Below are positions 1 through 12,567 of a DNA stretch of 64,000 nt, piece after piece. The notes beneath the pieces are model-generated. The model did not search any database, had not been told where the DNA came from, and was given only the letters and a program-made list of their open reading frames with translations. The translations under genes were made by a program, and so were the position numbers. The DNA is from Petrolisthes cinctipes (taxonomy: Eukaryota; Arthropoda; Malacostraca; Decapoda; Porcellanidae): assembly GCA_033782935.1 (NCBI GenBank), contig JAWQEG010001230.1, positions 62,001-126,000 of the forward strand, written 5' to 3'. Within the stretch, counting starts at the first letter, position 1. Every line of letters starts with the position of its first letter.

Positions 1-67
1 ATATTTATGGGTCCCAGAAGCGATCTGTACATTCCTACTCCGTGTTAAAGTATTTTCAAAATACAGG
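1..67 (+). repeat. Partial monomer at left edge
   Basis: The window opens inside half B (ATATTTATGGGTCCCAG) and reaches the first complete monomer at 68, so the array continues to the left. Confidence 0.95.
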
Positions 68-1330
68 CACAAAACATGCTGAAAATCTATATTTTCGGTG
101 CCCAAAGTCAATATGTGTATGCATCTTCTGTACCCGTCTATATCCCAAATTCAGGATCAAAACACCAGAAAATTCGGTATTTTTGGGTCCCAGAAGCGAT
201 CTGTACATGCCTACTCCTTGCTAGAATGTTTTCAAGATACAGACCCAAAACATGCTCAAAATCGATATTTTAGGTGCAAAAAGTCGATATGTGCATGCAT
301 CTTCTGTACCCGTTTATATCTCAAATTCACGCTCAAAACACCCGAAAATTCGATATTTTTGGGTCCCAGAAGCGATCTGTACAAGCCTACTCCGTATTAG
401 AGTATTTTCAAAATACTGGCCCAAAACATGCTCAAAATCGATATTTTAGGTGCCCAAAGTCGATATGTGCATGCATCTTCTGTATCCGTTTATATCTCAA
501 ATTCAGGCTCAAAACACCCGAAAATTCGATATTTATGGGTCCCAGAAGCGATCTGTACATGCCTACTTCGTGTTAAAGTATTTTCAAAATATAGGCACAA
601 AACATGCTGAAAATCTATATTTTCGGTGCCCAAAGTCAATATGTGTATGCATCTTCTGTACCCGTCTATATCCCAAATTCAGGATCAAAACACCAGAAAA
701 TTCGGTATTTTTGGGTCCCAGAAGCGATCTGTACATGCCTACTCCTTGCTAGAATGTTTTCAAGATACAGACCCAAAACATGCTCAAAATCGATATTTTA
801 GGTGCAAAAAGTCGATATGTGCATGCATCTTCTGTATCCGTTTATATCTCAAATTCAGGCTCAAAACACCCGAAAATTCAATGTTTTTGGGTCCCAGAAG
901 CGATCTGTACATGCATACTCCGTGTTAGAGTGTTTTTAAAATACAGGCCCAAAACATGCTCAAAATCGATATTTTAAGTGCAAAAAGTCGATATGTGCAT
1001 GCATCTTCTGTACCCGTTTATATCTCAAATTCACGCTCAAAACACCCGAAAATTCGATATTTTTGGGTACCTGAAGCGATCTGTACATGCCTACTCCTTA
1101 TTAGAGTATTTTCAAAATACAGGCCCAAAACATGCTCAAAATCGACATTTTAGGTGCCCAAAGTCGATATGTGCATGCATCTTCTGTATCCGTTTATATC
1201 TCAAATTCAGGCTCAAAACACCCGAAAATTCGATATTTATGGGTCCCAGAAGCAATCTGTACATGCCTACTCCGTGTTAAAGTATTTTCAAAATACAGGC
1301 ACAAAACATGCTGAAAATCTATATTTTAGG
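68..1330 (+). repeat. 7-mer HOR block, first copy
   Basis: Seven monomers of exactly 176 bp (starts 68, 244, 420, 596, 772, 948, 1,124) match 9,382-10,644 at an offset of 9,314 bp with only scattered substitutions. Diagnostic variants are AATTCGGTATTTTTGGG, AAATTCACGCTC and TTATGGGTCCC. Monomers 68 and 596 are near-identical, so a 3-monomer (528 bp) sub-repeat is embedded. Beyond about 1,330 the sequence switches to the type found at 12,568. Confidence 0.85.
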
Positions 1331-1666
1331 TGCCCAAAGTCAATATGTGTAAGCATCTTCTGTACCCGTCTATATCCCAAATTCTGGTTCAAAACACCAT
1401 AAAATTCGGTATTTTTGGGTCCCAGAAGCGATCTGTACATGCCTACCCCTTGCTAGAATGTTTTCAATATACAGACCCAAAACATGCTCAAAATCGATTT
1501 TTTATGTGAAAAAAGTCGATATGTGCATGCATCCTCTGTACCCGGTTATATCCCAAATTCTGGCTCAAAACCCCCGAAGATTCGATATTTTTGGGTCCCA
1601 GAAGCGATCTGTACATGCCTACTCAGTGCTAGAATATTTTCAAATTATACGCCCAAAACATACTAA
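1320..1666 (+). repeat. Lead-in monomers to the 10-mer HOR
   Basis: Two monomers carrying GTGTAAGCATC and TTTTTTATGTGAAAAAAG variants. They match 12,568-12,914 (offset 11,248), including the unusual GTGAAAAAAG word, which I see only in these two places. Confidence 0.8.
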
Positions 1667-3422
1667 AAATCAATATTTTAGGTGTTAAAGTCGATATGTG
1701 CATGCATCTTCGGTACCCGTTTATATCTCAAATTCAGGCTCAAAACACCCAAAAAATCGATATTTTTGTGTCCCAGAAGCAATCTGTACATGTCTACACC
1801 GTGTTAGAGTATTTTCAAAGTACAGGGCCAAAACATGCTCAAAATCGATATTTTAGGTGCCCAAAGTCCATATGTGCATGCATCTTCTGTACCCGTTCAT
1901 ATCTCAAATTCAGTCTCAGAACACCCGAAAATTCGATTTATTTGGGTCCCAGAAGCGATCTGTACATGCCTACTCAGTGCTAGAATATTTTCAAATTATA
2001 CGCCCAAAACATACTAAAAATCGATATTTTGGGTGCCAAAGTCGATATGTGCATGCATCTTCTGTACCCGTTTATATCTCAAATTCAGGCTCAAAACTCC
2101 CAAAAAATCGATATTTTTGTGTCCCAGAAGCGATCTGTACATGTCTACACCGTGTTTGAGTATTTTCAAGATACAAAACCCAAAACATGCTCAAAATCGA
2201 TATTTTAAGTGCAAAAAGTCGATATGTGCATACATCATCTGTACCCTTTTATATCTCAAATTCAGGCTCAAAACACCCGAAAATTCAATATTTTTGGGTC
2301 CCAGAAGCGATCTGTACGTGCATACTCCGTGTTAGAGTGTTTTTAAAATACAGGCCCATAACTTGCTAAAAATCGATATTTTATATGCCCAAAGTCAATA
2401 TGTGTATGCATCTTCTGTACCCGTGTATATCCCTAATTCAGGTTCAAAACACCAGAAAATTCAATATTTTTGGTTCCCAGAAGCGATCTGTACATGCCTA
2501 CTCCTTGCTAGAATGTTTTCAAGATACAGACCCAAAACATGCTCAAAATCGATATTTTAAGTGCAAAAAGTTGATATGTGCATGCATCTTCTGTACCCGT
2601 TTATATCTCAGATTCAGGCTCAAAACTCCGAAAATTCGATATTTTTGGGTCCCTTAAGCAATATGCACATGCCTACTCAGTGCTAGAATGTTTTTAAAAT
2701 ACAGGCTTAAAACATGCTATAAATCGATATTTTAGGTGTCCAAAGTCGATATGTGCATGCATCTTCTGTACCCGTTGATATCTCAAATTTAGGCTCAAAA
2801 CAACCGAAAATTCGATATTTTTGGGTCCCAGAAGCGATCTGTACATGCCTACTCCGTGTTAAAGTATTTTCAACATACAGGCACAAAACATGGTGAAAAT
2901 CTATATTTTAGGTGCCCAAAGTCAATTGTGTATGCATCTTCTGTACCCGTCTATATCCCAAATTCAGGTTCAAAACACCAGAAAATTCGATATTTTTTTT
3001 TCCCAGAAGCGATCTGTACATGCCTACTTCTTGCTAGAATGTTTTCAAGATACAGACCCAAAACATGCTCAAAATCGATATTTTAGGTGCAAAAAGTCGA
3101 TATGTGCATGCATCCTCTGTACACGGTTATATCCCAAATTCTGGCTCAAAACACCCGAAAATTCGATATTTTTGGGTCCCAGAAGCGATCTGTACATGCC
3201 TACTCAGTGCTAGAATATTTTCAAATTATACGCCCAAAAGATACTAAAAATCGATATTTTGGGTGCCAAAGTCGATATGTGCATGCATTTTCTGTACCCG
3301 GTTATATCCCACATTCTGGCTCAAAAACCCCAAAAATTCGATATTTTTGGGTCCCAGAAGCGATCTGTACATGCCTACTCAGTGCTAGAATATTTTCAAA
3401 TTAAACGCCCAAAACATACAAA
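1667..3422 (+). repeat. 10-mer HOR (1,756 bp), copy 1
   Basis: Ten consecutive monomers repeated almost base for base in 3,423-5,178. One visible difference is ACAGGGCC near 1,825 against ACAGGCCC in copy 2. Diagnostic markers are the GGTGTTAAAG start, CATACATCATCTG, GTATATCCCTAATTC, GGTCCCTTAAGCAATATGC, and a nine-T run (2,993-3,001) replacing TTTGGG before TCCCAG. The copy edges blur over the last 20-30 bases. Confidence 0.9.
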
Positions 3423-5178
3423 AAATCAATATTTTAGGTGTTAAAGTCGATATGTGCATGCATCTTCGGTACCCGTTTATATCTCAAATTCAGGCTCAAA
3501 ACACCCAAAAAATCGATATTTTTGTGTCCCAGAAGCAATCTGTACATGTCTACACCGTGTTAGAGTATTTTCAAAGTACAGGCCCAAAACATGCTCAAAA
3601 TCGATATTTTAGGTGCCCAAAGTCCATATGTGCATGCATCTTCTGTACCCGTTCATATCTCAAATTCAGTCTCAGAACACCCGAAAATTCGATTTATTTG
3701 GGTCCCAGAAGCGATCTGTACATGCCTACTCAGTGCTAGAATATTTTCAAATTATACGCCCAAAACATACTAAAAATCGATATTTTGGGTGCCAAAGTCG
3801 ATATGTGCATGCATCTTCTGTACCCGTTTATATCTCAAATTCAGGCTCAAAACTCCCAAAAAATCGATATTTTTGTGTCCCAGAAGCGATCTGTACATGT
3901 CTACACCGTGTTTGAGTATTTTCAAGATACAAAACCCAAAACATGCTCAAAATCGATATTTTAAGTGCAAAAAGTCGATATGTGCATACATCATCTGTAC
4001 CCTTTTATATCTCAAATTCAGGCTCAAAACACCCGAAAATTCAATATTTTTGGGTCCCAGAAGCGATCTGTACGTGCATACTCCGTGTTAGAGTGTTTTT
4101 AAAATACAGGCCCATAACTTGCTAAAAATCGATATTTTATATGCCCAAAGTCAATATGTGTATGCATCTTCTGTACCCGTGTATATCCCTAATTCAGGTT
4201 CAAAACACCAGAAAATTCAATATTTTTGGTTCCCAGAAGCGATCTGTACATGCCTACTCCTTGCTAGAATGTTTTCAAGATACAGACCCAAAACATGCTC
4301 AAAATCGATATTTTAAGTGCAAAAAGTTGATATGTGCATGCATCTTCTGTACCCGTTTATATCTCAGATTCAGGCTCAAAACTCCGAAAATTCGATATTT
4401 TTGGGTCCCTTAAGCAATATGCACATGCCTACTCAGTGCTAGAATGTTTTTAAAATACAGGCTTAAAACATGCTATAAATCGATATTTTAGGTGTCCAAA
4501 GTCGATATGTGCATGCATCTTCTGTACCCGTTGATATCTCAAATTTAGGCTCAAAACAACCGAAAATTCGATATTTTTGGGTCCCAGAAGCGATCTGTAC
4601 ATGCCTACTCCGTGTTAAAGTATTTTCAACATACAGGCACAAAACATGGTGAAAATCTATATTTTAGGTGCCCAAAGTCAATTGTGTATGCATCTTCTGT
4701 ACCCGTCTATATCCCAAATTCAGGTTCAAAACACCAGAAAATTCGATATTTTTTTTTCCCAGAAGCGATCTGTACATGCCTACTTCTTGCTAGAATGTTT
4801 TCAAGATACAGACCCAAAACATGCTCAAAATCGATATTTTAGGTGCAAAAAGTCGATATGTGCATGCATCCTCTGTACACGGTTATATCCCAAATTCTGG
4901 CTCAAAACACCCGAAAATTCGATATTTTTGGGTCCCAGAAGCGATCTGTACATGCCTACTCAGTGCTAGAATATTTTCAAATTATACGCCCAAAAGATAC
5001 TAAAAATCGATATTTTGGGTGCCAAAGTCGATATGTGCATGCATTTTCTGTACCCGGTTATATCCCACATTCTGGCTCAAAAACCCCAAAAATTCGATAT
5101 TTTTGGGTCCCAGAAGCGATCTGTACATGCCTACTCAGTGCTAGAATATTTTCAAATTATAGGCCCAAAACATACTAA
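3423..5178 (+). repeat. 10-mer HOR (1,756 bp), copy 2
   Basis: Direct tandem duplicate of the preceding block at an offset of exactly 1,756 bp, with the same ten monomer variants in order, including the nine-T run at 4,749-4,757. Near-identity implies a very recent duplication. The last monomer (about 5,003-5,178) is absent from the related block near 14,490. Confidence 0.9.
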
Positions 5179-6880
5179 AAATCGATATTTTGGATGCCAA
5201 AGTCGATATGTGTATGCATCTTCTGTGCACGTTTATATCTCAAATTCAGGCTCAAAACACCCAAAAAATCGATTTTTTTGTGTCCCCGAAGCGATATGTA
5301 CATGTCTACACCGTGTTAGAGTATTTTCAAAATACAGGCCCAAAACAAGCTCAAAATCGATATTTTAGGTGCACAAAGTCGATATGTTCATGCATCTTCC
5401 GTACCCGTTCATATCTCAAATTCAGGCTCAGAACACCCGAAAATTCGATTTATTTGGGTCCCAGAAACGATCTGTACGTGTCTACTCAGTGTTAGAGTAT
5501 TTTAAAGATACAGGCCCAAAACATGTTCAAAATCGATATTTTGGGTGCCCAAAGTCGATATGTGCATGCATCTTCTGTACCCGTTTATATCTCAAATTCA
5601 AACTCAGAACACCCGAATATTCGATATTTTTGGGTCCCAAAAGCAATGTGTACATGCATACTCCGTGTTAGAGTATTCTATAAATACAGGCCCAAAACAT
5701 GCTCAAAATCGATATTTTAGGTGCCCAAAGTCGATATGTGCATGCATCTTCTGTACCCGTTCATATCTCAAATTCAGGCTCAAAACACTCGAAAATTCCA
5801 TATTTTTGGGTCCCTTAAGCGATCTGTACATGCATACTCAGTGTTAAAGTATTTTCAAAATACAGGCACAAAAAATGTTCAAAATCTATATTTTACGTGC
5901 CCAAAGTCAATATGTGTATGCATCTTCTGTACCCGTCTATATCCCAAATTCTGGCTCAAAACACCGAAAATTCGATATTTTTGGGTCCCAGAAGCGATCT
6001 GTACATGCCTACTCAGTGCTAGAATATTTTCAAATTATACGCCCAAAACATACTAAAAATCTATATTTTGGGTGCCAAAGTCGATATGTGCATGTATTTT
6101 CTGTACCCGGTTATATCCCAAATTCTGGCTCAAAACCCCCGAAAATTCGATATTTTTGTGTCCCAGAAGCGATCTGTACATGCCTACTCAGTGCTTGAAT
6201 ATTTTCAAATTATAGGCCCAAAACATACAAAAAATCGATATTTTGGGTGCCAAAGTCGATATGTGCATGCATCTTCTGTGCCCGTTTATATCTCAAATTC
6301 AGGCTCAAAACACCCAAAAAATCGATATTTTTGTGTCCCCGAAGCGATCTGTACATGTCTACACCGTGTTAGAGTATTTTCAAAATACAGGCCCAAAACA
6401 TGCTCAAAATCGATATTTTAGGTGCCCAAAGTCGACATGTGCATGCATCTTCTGTACCCGTTCATATCTTAAATTCAGGCTCAGAACACCCGAAAATTCG
6501 ATTTATTTGGGTCCCAGAAGCGATCTGTACGTGTCTACTCAGTGTTAGAGTATTTTAAAGATACAGGCCCAAAACATGCTCAAAATCGATATTTTGGGTG
6601 CCCAAAGTCGATATGTGCATGCATCTTCTGTACCCGTTTATATCTCAAATTCAAACTCAAAACACCCGAATATTCGATATTTTTGGGTCCCAAAAGCAAT
6701 GTGTACATGCATACTCCGTGTTAGAGTATTCTATAAATACAGGCCCAAAACATGCTCAAAATCGATATTTTAGGTGCCCAAAGTCGATATATGCATGCAT
6801 CTTCTGTATCCGTCTATATCCCAAATTCAGGTTCAAAACACCCGAAAATTCGATATTTTTGGGTCGCAGAAGCGATCTGT
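5140..6880 (+). repeat. Right part of ~9.3-kb duplication, left copy
   Basis: Ten monomers that match 14,457-16,197 at an offset of 9,317 bp. Shared rare variants are GATTTTTTTGTGTCCCC, GTATTCTATAAATAC, CACAAAAAATGTTC and TTTTACGTGCCC. The match ends near 6,883, where this copy reads CTCTTTGCTAGAATTTTTTC and the other reads CTCCGAATTAGAGTATTTTC. Confidence 0.85.
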
Positions 6881-9205
6881 ACATGCCTACTCTTTGCTAG
6901 AATTTTTTCAAGATACAGACCCAAAACATGCTCAAAATCGATATTTTAGGTGCAAAAAGTCGATATGTGCATGCATCTTCTGTACCCGTTTATATCTCAA
7001 ATTCAGGCTCAAAACACCCGAAAATTCCATATTTTTGGGTCCCTTAAGCAATCTGTACATGCCTACTCCTTGCTAGAATGTTTTCAAAACACAGGCCCAA
7101 AACATGCTCAAAATAGATATTTTAGGTGCCCAAAGTCCATATGTGCATGCAATTTCTGTACCCGTTCATATCTCAAATTCAGTCTCAGAACACCCGAAAA
7201 TTCGATTTATTTGGGTCCCAGAAGCGATCTGTACATGCCTACTCAGTGCTAGAATATTTTCAAATTATACGCCCAAAACATACTAAAAATCGATATTTTG
7301 GGTGCCAAAGTCGATATGTGCATGCATCTTCTGTACCCGTTTATATCTCAAATTCAGGCTCAAAACTCCCAAAAAATCGATATTTTTGGGTCCCAGAAGC
7401 AATCTGTACATGCCTACTCAGTGCTAGAATATTTTCAAATTATACGCCCAAAACATACTAAAAATCGATATTTTGGGTGACAAAGTCGATATGTGCATGC
7501 ATCTTCGGTACCCGTTTATATCTCAAATTCAGGCGTAAAACACCCAAAAAAATGGATATTTTTGTGTCCCAGAAGCGATCTGTACATGTCTACACCGTGT
7601 TAGAGTATTTTCAAAATACAGGCCCAAAACATGTTCAAAATCGATATTTTGTGTGCCCAAAGTCGATATGTGCATGCATCTTCTGTACCTGTTTATATCT
7701 CAAATTCTGACTCAAAACACCCGAAAATTCGATATTTTAGGGTCCCAAAAGCCATCTGTACATGCATACTCCGTGTTAGAGTATTTTCAAAATACAGGAC
7801 TAAAACATGCTGAAAATCGATATTTTAGCTGCCCAAAGTCAATATGTGTATGCATCTTCTGTACCAGTCTATATCCCAAATTCAGGTTCAAAACACTCGA
7901 AAATTCGATATTTTTGGGTCCCAGAAGCAATCTGTACATGCCTACTTCTTGCTAGAATGTTTTCAAGATACAGACCCAAAACATGCTCAAAATCGATATT
8001 TTAGGTGCAAAAAGTCGATATGTGCATGCATCTTCTGTACCCGTTTATATCTCAAATTCACGCTCAAAACACCCGAAAATTCGATATTTTTGTGTCCCCA
8101 AAGCGATCTGTACATGCCTACTCCGTATTAGAGTATTTTCAAAATACAGGCCCAAAACATGCTCAAAATCAATATTTTAGGTGCCCAAAGTCGATATGTG
8201 CATGGATCTTCTGTATCCGTCTATATCCCAAATTCAGGTTCAAAACACCCGAAAATTCGATATTTTTGGGTCCTAGAAGCGATCTGTACATGCCTACTCC
8301 TTGCTTGAATTTTTTCAAGATTCAGACCCAAAACATGATCAAAATTGATATTTTAGGTGCAAAAAGACGATATGTGCATGCATCTTCTGTACCCGTTTAT
8401 ATCTCAAATTCAGGCTCAGAACACCCGAAAATTCAATATTTTTGGGTCCCAGAAGCGATCTGTACGTGCATACTCCGTGTTAGAGTGTTTTTATAATACA
8501 TGCCCAAAACATGCTGAAAATCGATATTTTATGTGCCCAAACTCAATATGTGTATGCATCTTCTGTACCCGTGTATATCCCTAATTCAGGTTCAAAACAC
8601 CAGAAAATTCGATATTTTTGGGTCCCAGAAGCGATCTGTACATGCCTACTCCTTGCTAGAATGTTTTCAAGATACAGACCCAAAACATGCTCAAAATCGA
8701 TATTTTAAATTCAAAAAGTCGATATGTGCATGCATCTTCTGTATCCGTTTATATCTCAAATTCAGGCTCAAAACACCGAAAATTCGATATTTTTTGGTCC
8801 CTTAAGCAATCTGCATATGCCTACTCAGTGATAGAATATTTTTAAAATACAGGCTTAAAACATGCTATAAATCGATATTTTAGGTGCCCAAAGTCGATAT
8901 GTGCATGCATCTTCTGTATCCGTTTATATCTCAAATTCAGGCTCAAAACACCCGAAAATTCGATATTTTTGGGTCCCAGAAGCGATCTGTACATCTCTAC
9001 ACCGTGTTTGAGTATTTTCAAATTACAGGCCCAAAAGATGCTCAAAATCGATATTTTAGGTGCCCAAATTCGATATGTGCATGCATCTTCTGTATCCGTT
9101 TATATCTCAAATTCAGGCCCAAAACACCCGAAAATTCAATGTTTTTGGGTCCCAGAAGCGATCTGTACATGCCTACTCCGTATTAGAGTATTTTCAAAAT
9201 ACTGG
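6881..9205 (+). repeat. Mixed monomers between the two large copies
   Basis: About 13 monomers with no clean internal HOR. 7,096-7,460 resembles 1,827-2,170, including AAAGTCCATATG and CTCAGTCTCAGAAC. 7,640-8,180 carries the TTTTAGCTGCCC and CACTCGAAAATTCG cassette types. 8,340-8,880 matches 11,331-11,871 (offset 2,991) including the rare TTTTAAATTCAAAAAG word. 8,884-9,186 resembles 12,226-12,528. Confidence 0.75.
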
Positions 9206-10437
9206 CCCAAAACATGCTCAAAATCGATATTTTAGGTGCCCAAAGTCGATATGTGCATGCATCTTCTGTATCCTTTTATATCTCAAATTCTGGCTCAAAA
9301 CACCCGAAAATTCGATATTTATGGGTCCCAGAAGCGATCTGTACATTCCTACTCCGTGTTAAAGTATTTTCAAAATACAGGCACAAAACATGCTGAAAAT
9401 CTATATTTTCGGTGCCCAAAGTCAATATGTGTATGCATCTTCTGTACCCGTCTATATCCCAAATTCAGGATCAAAACACCAGAAAATTCGGTATTTTTGG
9501 GTCCCAGAAGCGATCTGTACATGCCTACTCCTTGCTAGAATGTTTTCAAGATACAGACCCAAAACATGCTCAAAATCGATATTTTAGGTGCAAAAAGTCG
9601 ATACGTGCATGCATCTTCTGTACCCGTTTATATCTCAAATTCACGCTCAAAACACCCGAAAATTCGATATTTTTGGGTCCCAGAAGCGATCTGTACAAGC
9701 CTACTCCGTATTAGAGTATTTTCAAAATACTGGCCCAAAACATGCTCAAAATCGATATTTTAGGTGCCCAAAGTCGATATGTGCATGCATCTTCTGTATC
9801 CGTTTATATCTCAAATTCAGGCTCAAAACACCCGAAAATTCGATATTTATGGGTCCCAGAAGCGATCTGTACATGCCTACTTCGTGTTAAAGTATTTTCA
9901 AAATACAGGCACAAAACATGCTGAAAATCTATATTTTCGGTGCCCAAAGTCAATATGTGTATGCATCTTCTGTACCCGTCTATATCCCAAATTCAGGATC
10001 AAAACACCCGAAAATTCGGTATTTTTGGGTCCCAGAAGCGATCTGTACATGCCTACTCCTTGCTAGAATTTTTTCAAGATACAGACCCAAAACATGCTCA
10101 AAATCGATATTTTAGGTGCAAAAAGTCGATATGTGCATGCATCTTCTGTATCCGTTTATATCTCAAATTCAGGCTCAAAACACCCGAAAATTCAATGTTT
10201 TTGGGTCCCAGAAGCGATCTGTACATGCATACTCCGTGTTAGAGTGTTTTTAAAATACAGGCCCAAAACATGCTCAAAATCGATATTTTAAGTGCAAAAA
10301 GTCGATATGTGCATGCATCTTCTGTACCCGTTTATATCTCAAATTCACGCTCAAAACACCCGAAAATTCGATATTTTTGGGTCCCTGAAGCGATCTGTAC
10401 ATGCCTACTCCTTTTTAGAGTATTTTCAAAATACAGG
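9206..10437 (+). repeat. 7-mer HOR (1,232 bp), copy 2
   Basis: Seven 176-bp monomers followed directly by a second copy at an offset of 1,232 bp. The part from 9,315 also matches the window start at an offset of 9,314. Its variants agree with the copy at 10,438 except for isolated changes, such as GATACGTGC near 9,601 and AATTTTTTC for AATGTTTTC near 10,070. Confidence 0.88.
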
Positions 10438-11500
10438 CCCAAAACATGCTCAAAATCGACATTTTAGGTGCCCAAAGTCGATATGTGCATGCATCTTCTG
10501 TATCCGTTTATATCTCAAATTCTGGCTCAAAACACCCGAAAATTCGATATTTATGGGTCCCAGAAGCGATCTGTACATTCCTACTCCGTGTTAAAGTATT
10601 TTCAAAATACAGGCACAAAACATGCTGAAAATCTATATTTTCGGTGCCCAAAGTCAATATGTGTATGCATCTTCTGTACCCGTCTATATCCCAAATTCAG
10701 GATCAAAACACCAGAAAATTCGGTATTTTTGGGTCCCAGAAGCGATCTGTACATGCCTACTCCTTGCTAGAATGTTTTCAAGATACAGACCCAAAACATG
10801 CTCAAAATCGATATTTTAGGTGCAAAAAGTCGATATGTGCATGCATCTTCTGTACCCGTTTATATCTCAAATTCACGCTCAAAACACCCGAAAATTCGAT
10901 ATTTTTGGGTCCCAGAAGCGATCTGTACAAGCCTACTCCGTATTAGAGTATTTTCAAAATACTGGCCCAAAACATGCTCAAAATCGATATTTTAGGTGCC
11001 CAAAGTCGATATGTGCATGCATCTTCTGTATCCGTTTATATCTCAAATTCAGGCTCAAAACACCCGAAAATTCGATATTTATGGGTCCCAGAAGCGATCT
11101 GTACATGCCTACTTCGTGTTAAAGTATTTTCAAAATACAGGCACAAAACATGCTGAAAATCTATATTTTCGGTGCCCAAAGTCAATATGTGTATGCATCT
11201 TCTGTACCCGTCTATATCCCAAATTCAGGATCAAAACACCAGAAAATTCGGTATTTTTGGGTCCCAGAAGCGATCTGTACATGCCTACTCCTTGCTAGAA
11301 TGTTTTCAAGATACAGACCCAAAACATGCTCAAAATCGATATTTTAGGTGCAAAAAGTCGATATGTGCATGCATCTTCTGTATCCGTTTATATCTCAAAT
11401 TCAGGCTCAAAACACCCGAAAATTCAATATTTTTGGGTCCCAGAAGCGATCTGTACGTGCATACTCCGTGTTAGAGTGTTTTTAAAATACAGGCCCATAT
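10438..11500 (+). repeat. 7-mer HOR, copy 3 (six of seven monomers)
   Basis: Continues the 1,232-bp period for about 1,060 bp. It breaks near 11,495, where CAGGCCCATATCTTGC replaces CAGGCCCAAAACATGC and the array switches to the GTATATCCCTAATTC type. Confidence 0.85.
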
Positions 11501-12567
11501 CTTGCTAAAAATCGATATTTTATATGCCCAAAGTCAATATGTGTATGCATCTTCTGTACCCGTGTATATCCCTAATTCAGGTTCAACACACCAGAAAATT
11601 CGATATTTTTGGTTCCCAGAAGCGATCTGTACATGCCTACTCCTTGCTAGAATGTTTTCAAGATACAGACCCAAAACATGCTCAAAATCGATATTTTAAA
11701 TTCATAAAGTCGATATGTGCATGCATCTTCTGTATCCGTCTATATCTCAAATTCAGGCTCAAAACACCGAAAATTCGATATTTTTGGGTCCCTTAAGCAA
11801 TCTGCACATGCCTACTCAGTGATAGAATGTTTTTAAAATACAGGCTTAAAACATGCTATAAATCGATATTTTAGGTGTCCAAAGTCGATATGTGCATGCA
11901 TCTTCTGTACCCGTTGATATCTCAAATTAAGGCTCAAAACAACCGAAAATTCGATATTTTTGGGTCCCAGAAGCGATCTGTACATGCCTACTCCGTGTTA
12001 AAGTATTTTCAACATACAGGCACAAAACATGGTGAAAATCTATATTTTAGGTGCAAAAAGTCAATTGTGTATGCATCTTCTGTACACGTCTATATCCCAA
12101 ATTCAGGTTCAAAACACCAGAAAATTCGATAGTTTTTGGTCCCAGAAGCGATCTGTACATGCCTACTTCTTGCTAGAATGTTTTCAAGATACAGACCCAA
12201 AACATGCTCAAAATCAATATTTTAGGTGCAAAAAGTCGATATGTGCATGCATCCTCTGTACCCGTGTATATCCCTAATTCAGGTTCAAAACACCCGAAAA
12301 TTCGATATTTTTGGGTCCCAGAAGCGATCTGTACATGTCTACACCGTGTTTGAGTATTTTCAAATTACAGGCCCAAAAGATGCTCAAAATCGATATTTTA
12401 GGTGCCCAAAGTCGATATGTGCAAACATCTTCTGTTTCCGTTTATATCTCAAATTCAGGCTCAAAACACCCGAAAATTCGATATTTTTGGGTCCCAGAAG
12501 CGATCTGTACATGCCTACTCCGTGTTAAAGTATTTTCAAAATACAGGCACAAAACATGCTGAAAATC
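11501..12567 (+). repeat. Bridging monomers (10-mer-like, diverged)
   Basis: Six monomers resembling 2,355-3,000 (CTAATTCAGG, GGTCCCTTAAGC, CAGGCTTAAAACATGC) but with their own changes: TTCATAAAG near 11,703, GATAGTTTTTGGTCCC near 12,129, and GTGCAAACATC near 12,420. Segment 11,331-11,871 matches 8,340-8,880. Confidence 0.75.

Noticed and set aside
8842..9045. Reverse-strand open frames of 60-81 codons (for example here and near 31,763, 34,048, 39,146)
   Set aside because: They repeat with the HOR period on the opposite strand of the same satellite and have no independent support.
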